From Monosporascus cannonballus (lineage: Eukaryota; Ascomycota; Sordariomycetes; Xylariales): 64,000 bases of DNA. The notes under the pieces were generated by a model that made no database searches, had not been told where the DNA came from, and worked only from the letters and a program-made list of their open reading frames with translations. Position 1 is the stretch's first letter. Each line of letters starts with the position of its first letter. A program made the translations under genes and the position numbers. Positions 57,813 to 64,000 of the stretch are shown in pieces. The DNA lies in NCBI GenBank assembly GCA_004154925.1, contig QJNS01000011.1, positions 124,001 to 188,000 of the forward strand. Reading direction: 5' to 3'.

Positions 57813-60684
57813 CTTGAGAGCTCGAGGTGATAGTGATATAGGTAGTGATATGAGGGAGATTGGAGTTCTGGGCTATTTGCCAAGAGCAAATAAATATATC
57901 CTTGACGGTGGGGGTTAATTTGTGTAATAAAACAAGGTGTGCGAGGAAGATCAGGGATCTCTCAGGCGGCTTTATCATTGTGTCTGACCCTGATTTGTGC
58001 CGAGCGCCAGCAACTTCGATAGACGCGCTTATCACCGCCTCAAATACGATAGTAGACCGAGTATTGAGTTTCACACCAGAAACTTATACGATTCTGACTT
58101 TCCATTATTACATATATACTGTCATCAGAAATACTGCTCTGGAACGACCTAAGCAGGACCGAAGTCATTCTCGCCTACCATGCTTAGCCCGTCAACGTCA
58201 GTTCTACTTGCCAGCTCTCGCGCCATTTACCTGATCCGTCGAGAGTTCAGGCTGCAACACCAATTTACTAGAACTAGTCTAGTGTAATCTTCTGTGTACT
58301 ACAGTAGTTAAGCTTGGGTACTGCTTCCTTAGGTGTTAGGCTAAATTCATGACTTGCTCAGATGGGGGCATCATGATAACATTGATGGAAGGCTTTCTCT
58401 ATTAACTAATGAAACCTTGGATGTAGATAAAACTACTATCGTTGGATTTGACCAGCAATAGATGGCTATTAACGTTATATACGTACCTATATGGAACTTA
58501 TATAACTCTTACTACGTCGTAGGGGCAAGTTTAGCATCCTGGTTAGGCATTTTCCACCAATTTACCTTTTGGAGCTCTATGCGGATCAGTGTTTCAATAT
58601 AGCAATAGCGTTAGACCTGACACAAGACGGTACCTGGCAGGGATGTTAATATTTGGGCTGATACTCGGTAACGAGATATATGTTGCCCAACAGCTGAAAG
58701 GTTCCATCCCGGACATATCCGATTGAATGCCAAATAGTTACAAAACAACTGATTCAGGCGACGGACTTCCCTAAAAGGGAATTGACAGCTACATGGAAGC
58801 TATTTTATTGGTTCATTTGGTGACCAGTTTATCCGGCCCAGAGCTCCAAAAAATGTTGGTACTGCAGTCAGTTGGCCTTCAAGAAGATATGCGGCTTAGG
58901 TTTCACAAGGCAGAGGGCGGCAAAGAAGTACAGAGAAGGGTTAGACGTGGGCTCTCCTTCAACAGAGTCAAATGGCCTGGTGCAGCGATGAACATTAAGT
59001 TTTCTTCCGGCAACTTAAAACACTGAGGTGTGTCCCGGTCCATTACCAGCGTCTTGGTAACCGGCAGGCCGGTCTAGTGAAAGCTTACCGATATGCTGAC
59101 CGGTTCGGTAATATAGCATATCCCAACCTGATGGATAGGGTGGAAACAATTCAGGGGGTTGTTCCCAGACCGCGTAGCAAACACCGTGCAGCTCTTTGCG
59201 CAACATGCTACGAGTCAGAATAAACGTGGTACACAGGTAACCCTGTATGAATGTGTATCCCCAAGATACACGTGCCTTGAATATGCCAAGAGCAGCCACC
59301 TTCTACATCGTACATGTACTATATATAATGCGACGCTCGGCCGAGACGGATTCCTTTTAGAAGCATGGACATCCCGCTTGGGTGCGTGACATGGGGAAGG
59401 GGACCTAAAAAGGGAAAGGTCAAAGAAAGATCGAACATTCGGACAATCGGGCGACGCACCAGTCGTCATTAATGCCACCCGAGGCCTTATCACAATTCAT
59501 AGGGGTTCATTAGCTGACTCGGATTTCGGAGTGAATGACACAACTTTCTTTGACAACGGCGAAGCTTGTCCCGTGACCTCGGGAGTTGACGATCGCAAGT
59601 CCTGTCAGATATCCCCGGCTTACCGCTCATCATTCATGCGTCCAAATTAACCTTGACCCAAATTGCTGGTACGAAGTCTATACTGATAATCATGAAGCTT
59701 ATCGCAAGTCACGGGGAGGATTGATTATACTTCGTACTCTTAGGAATTTAGGCTCAACCGGTAAGACAACGCTGAAAGTCAAATTCAACAATATCAGCCA
59801 AAACCCTTTGAAGGGAGACGTGTGCGTCTCACAACATCGGGCATCGTCATGGTACAACGCTCGTCAAAGTCACTGATTGGCTGAAACGTGTACGTCAACC
59901 CGATGTGCAATTAAACTGTAAATGGTTTCTCCAACTTTATTGCGGTTCACGCAGGAAAGGGACAAACTGCCATGACATATCGTGGGTTCTATATTTGTAA
60001 CATTGTCCTTGCCTTGCTGCCGGCGTCACCGGAGTCGCAGTCACCGGAGTCGCACCAACATCTCAGATGGCGTTTAACTTCAATAGTCTACATGTCATTG
60101 TCGACTCCCACTATCTCTCTATCCCCTTAGCGCTACCTAGTAGCACGTATGATACATAGAGCCCAGGGCTATATCTCCAGTTGCGGGTTTAGCCCAGTAG
60201 TAACCAGGGCGGTTACAGCATTAACCTTATATGGAAAGGGAATCACGGTGTTTCCGTTATTGGCTGGTTTGATTGGTTACCAGCTGTCCACTCTCTGTGA
60301 GTACGGATAGGATATGCACTTGCTAGTTATTCCTGTGCATTAACTCGCACTCCGGAGATGATAGGAGATCCGTCATTCTCGAGGCCATCAGTATACAGTA
60401 CTTGCCCCGTAGGTTACTAGTACCTGCTCCGTACAACACGTGGTTTGAGTTTAGCCCTGGGGCGCAGTCTGAAGAAGTGACGTGTGTCGTGCTGAACTTT
60501 ATTAAAATTAAATATGGCTCTATGTGGAGTGTCTATCACGGATGGTCAAACCATCGTCTGTGCACCATTCGCACACCTGTATCGTACACTCCTTCATGCG
60601 AGTGACAGCATGGTCCCGGATTTCCTCCAGTCCGCAAAGTAATCTGCCTGCCGGCTTCGTATTCCTGGATCGACTGATCACTAT
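57813..60684. other. Long intergenic stretch without a supportable gene
   Basis: About 2.9 kb of ordinary composition. Frames of 60-124 codons (57860-58234, 59586-59876 and others) show no motif or splice partner. A 15-bp direct duplication GTCACCGGAGTCGCA lies at about 60026-60055. No RNA gene is recognised. Confidence 0.45.
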
Positions 60685-61553
60685 CTACCGGCGCCCAGGC
60701 CGTTTCCCGATATTCCAGCCCCAAGACCTCAACACCTTCACCACTTTTGGTAGGACGGCTGCAGTTAGTGGGACACGGACGAAAATAAAACTTTTGTGAA
60801 CGGCATAAGCAAGTGCTAATTGCGTCCCGAGGCCTATTGTGATGCGTAAGCACTGCCCTCCTGTGAGCACCAGCATGGATGGAACCTACTCGCTTCCGCC
60901 TTGTTTCTAGCTTCGGCCTCTTCGACACCCCAGCCGGCCATCTCCACGTGCTCGCTGATCTCATCCTCCCCTAAGTGTTCCTTTTCTGCGCTCCTCGGCG
61001 CCTTCTTATACTCGTGCCATCGGTCTTTCACAGCCTCCGGTATTAACTTCTTCGCGTTGGAGACTATGAAGTGTTCGATCTGGCCTGGTGACCATCAGCA
61101 TCACCATCCCAGAGCGTGACACGCAAACCTCATCCACTGACCGATCTTTTCCGTGCCTACGACGCGGACTAGTAGGAAACAGAAGGGGAAATCCAGGACA
61201 CTCAAGCCTAGGTAGACCCCGACGGCAGTCCAGCCATATTCTCTTGACAGCTTCTTCAGCCTTGCAGACAGACTCTGTGGCTCCTTTTCCGCGGACTTTT
61301 TCGGGGTAGCTTTCGAGTCTCGAAGTTTAATACTGCTGTGAAAAGGTCGTCGATTCGCTATCGGAAGGGCCTTTTTAGATTTCGGAGCATAACTAGGTAG
61401 CGGTGGACGCCGTGACGCAATATGTGATGATTTCGAAACAAAGTTTCTCCTCCATAATAGCCCTTTCCAGATTGGTGTAACTCCGCGAAATGCGGCGGTC
61501 ATACTCGGAGTCCTAGGTAGAGGACGAAACATGCTCAAGGACGGTCGCGGCAT
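60685..61553 (-). CDS. Mitochondrial DUF1279 (FAM210-type) membrane protein
   Basis: Three exons (61553-61142, 61084-60890, 60833-60685) give 251 aa. Intron 1 (57 nt, GTCAGT...CACCAG) joins GTEKIG to QIEHFIVSNAKKLIP. Intron 2 (56 nt, GTAGGT...CAATAG) joins NKAEA to SLGTQLALAYAVHKSFIF. The N terminus is rich in Arg/Ser/Pro with almost no acidic residues, a mitochondrial presequence. The DUF1279 domain starts with YGWTAVGVYLGLSVLDFPFC, continuing as a membrane span. It ends with FIFVRVPLTAAVLPKVVKVL and a GWNIGKR tail, the most conserved part of the fungal family. A charged 45-residue helical insertion (SAEKEHLGEDEISEHVEMAG) lies between the two halves. FAM210 proteins of animals sit in the inner mitochondrial membrane and affect mitochondrial translation; the fungal role is not established. 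An in-frame ATG at 61532 is an alternative start. Confidence 0.92.
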
Positions 61554-64000
61554 ATTGGGTATACGGCGTTTGATCGTCGTGGCGACCGATGCTCAGTATA
61601 AGAGCCCAAAGCAATAGTTTACTTAAGAGGCTCGTTCGGGGATATCAGAGGCCTTGAACAATGGTGCCAGAGGTTCCGGCTTACGCCGCAAGGCCTCGTA
61701 CGATTGATTACCTCAGCTGTTGATGGCGGTAAGTAAGCGGGCAAGAGAGCTCAGTAATGCATCGTGATTCCTGCGGTCGGTCAGTAACGCAGGAATCGCA
61801 ATTGGATCGTCAAGAGAGCCCGCGGACAGTCGTTCCACCACCCGATGACAGGAGAATGATGCGGGCGGAAGCAGGAGAGCTCAGAAAAAGTCAAAATTTG
61901 GTAAGCTTCCTTTCTGGAGCTGTGGGGTGGAGCTGCGCGGTGATGCAATCAATACCCGGTGATTGGCCTACGGCTGCTACCGACTGCTCGAAATCCACGG
62001 CAGGTCCCTTCAGACGGGCGGGGGCATTCAATTTTTGCCATGGGCTCCCTATGCATTTAAGCAGCTATATGCACCGATCCGTAATGGCCGAGAGTTGCCG
62101 AACGATATATACCTAAATGGTGCCTTTCGATGTTTAAAATTAGCGGTTATAATCCAGAACATAGGTAACTTATTAAAACGTTTATAATTTTTGTGTTGAA
62201 CCAATGCCCGTTATTATTACCGGAGATATAAGGACTGTACCTGTCTAACGTATAATTCTTTAACTATGCAATGAACCAGCATGAGCATCTTTTAACCAAA
62301 CATATATGCAATTATACATTGTTATCATCCTAAGTGGTGTGGGTTCTGACAGGGTCTTTAGCGTACTTCTCGCTGCATTTGCTACGACAGCAACTTCACG
62401 TCAATTTACGCTGACAAGGTTCCTCGACGAACATTAGCCAAAGGAAATAGTTGAGTTACATCTCGGAGCCGAGAATTATACCCTGCACCGCATCTGTTCC
62501 CATCAGATAGCAGAAAAGCAACCGATTCAAAGAAAGCCTCCTAGTATATCAGCGCCTCTTCATCTCTACTGAATCATGCAACATTGTTATTACCCAAGCC
62601 TCCCCGGGAAAGTAAGGACAAGTCTCTTTCTGCGAACCTACATGTGATCAGAATTTCTAACTAAATAACATCGACGTCCAGCACCTAACGCATATTAAAA
62701 GTCTTAAGTCCAGGAAACTCTAATCAGCTTCGGTTCTTACTCTCGGCGATAATGTGGGCGCTGCGTGTCACAATGGATAGGTTTTATGAGTCGATCTGTG
62801 ATCATCCTATGAGAACCCTTGTGGGATTATGGGCTGCTGCCCGAGCATGCCGGAAAGCCTTCCAAAGGGGAAATCCGTGAGGTGTCCGCCGTATGGAGGA
62901 GCCCAGACACCTGTGAATCAAGCAACAAGGCACGTCGAAATCAACTCTTAGAGGGGCAGCGATAATCACCTACCTACGAATGGACTGGTCTGCTTGAGGA
63001 ATCTCTATTAGTGTTCCTATTATATACGCCCGGAGAGCCCTACCAGATATTTAGCCCGATCGAGGAACAAAGTGCGGACATCCATCTCGGCTACATTAGA
63101 TCAGTGTTAAGATTCGCGGGAGTTACAATGAGCAAGACCTATATCTCCCTTATCCTACGAAGGGCCGCAAGGCGTCAGTACATCAATTTCTCTACGGCAG
63201 GTCAACGCCTCTGCTGATCATCACAGAACGGGTCTGTAGGAAAAAGAGAGATATGTTTCTACTTCCTTTTAAGGCAACGGCCAGTTAGTACCACCGAATA
63301 CTATTGCTACTGACGCCTTATAGCCATTCGTAGGATATCCTCCAAGGCAGTTCGAAGTTTCCTCACATGAAACGGTCGACGATCCACCCTCACAGCGGGA
63401 GCTTGTCTGGATCCGGATGACCCAACACCATCTTCAAGAAGACGACGAGCTGCACCTCGGCATCGCCCCTGTAACCCTGGCTCTCGCACTAGGCTTGGGC
63501 ATGTTCCTGCAAGTATTGCGGATGAGGCGACGACAGATGTGTCTCATGCCCAAACACACACCGACACCCCTGGCTATGCTGGAACTCCAGCAATAGGAGT
63601 GGTCTAGGCGCCCTCTGCGCGCCTTATAGCATTAGGGACCTCCGATCTCCCGCGACATCCGGCGGCTGGATTGACAGCTCGATAGGGGGTCGCCATCGTG
63701 ACACTACTCATTATATCTCACGTGATGGACGATGGATTCGTCCGGTTTAGTGAGTATCAGTATTAACTGGTCTCTGGTCTTCGAAGCATCGAGGCCTTGC
63801 TGCTTATACGTACGCCGAGATTTGAACAACACTATGCAGTTCCTTTATGGTCAGTGAGCCTACAATCGACAGTTTCCCAATGGAGGCATGGTCAAATAGC
63901 AATAGCGGTTACCACCGGAACGACATAGACAGGGTGCTTGAAAGCAAGAGACGCCAGACAATTCAACTATGGGGGCACTGAACAAGCGTACTGAGCCTTG
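61554..64000. other. Right-end stretch without a supportable gene
   Basis: About 2.4 kb upstream of the DUF1279 start. Overlapping frames at 61757-62187 (+) and 63011-63217 (+) lack motifs. A minus-strand frame at 63489-63307, Arg-rich and ending RKLRTALEDILRMAIRRQ, is open well upstream without an ATG and could be a 3' exon of a gene, but I have no family or splice partner. Confidence 0.4.

Overview
This window is nuclear DNA of a filamentous ascomycete (Pezizomycotina). The evidence is: short 51-96 nt spliceosomal introns (one of about 290 nt) with GT(A/C)NGT-type donors and CTAAC/CTGAC-like branch sites; a fungal Zn2Cys6 regulator with a fungal_trans domain; fungal forms of Rtf1, Coq7, phospholipase D and a DUF1279 protein; and a very AT-rich block whose retrotransposons carry only C-to-T and G-to-A damage, the signature of repeat-induced point mutation (RIP). 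I cannot name the species.

Layout. 1-25.4 kb is a gene-bearing compartment of normal base composition. It holds the 3' part of a phospholipase D gene (+), a coiled-coil protein (-), a Rieske/FAD oxidoreductase of the AIFM3 type (-), a seven-exon Zn2Cys6 transcription factor (-), RTF1 of the Paf1 complex (-), COQ7 (+, head to head with RTF1), a GNAT acetyltransferase (+) and a BTB/POZ protein with a non-canonical GC-AG intron (-). 25.4-31.6 kb is gene-poor and contains two independent solo LTRs of one family, each with its own perfect 5-bp target-site duplication.

31.6-53.7 kb is an AT-rich, RIP-mutated desert. It contains two complete but dead Ty3/gypsy elements: 31588-38323 (399-bp LTRs, TSD GTCGT) and 38700-45950 (206-bp LTRs, TSD AATAT, inserted into DNA that is itself AT-rich). 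Both run on the + strand. In both, the outer edges of the element are far less mutated than the inside. 45.95-53.7 kb has no intact gene, a small GC-richer island bounded by 13-bp inverted repeats, and recurrent short palindromic AT motifs.

53.7-64 kb returns to normal composition and is gene-poor. It has a poly-T/inverted-repeat structure at the boundary, a frameshifted pseudogene of a PNGase A-like glycoamidase (-), a small conserved-looking hypothetical gene (-) and a three-exon mitochondrial DUF1279/FAM210-type gene (-).

The genes do not form a pathway cluster. They are mostly housekeeping genes (transcription elongation, ubiquinone synthesis, mitochondrial membrane and redox proteins, lipid signalling) beside a lineage-variable regulator and a BTB protein. 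Exon structures were worked out by hand from splice signals and reading-frame continuity, and every total length given is divisible by three.
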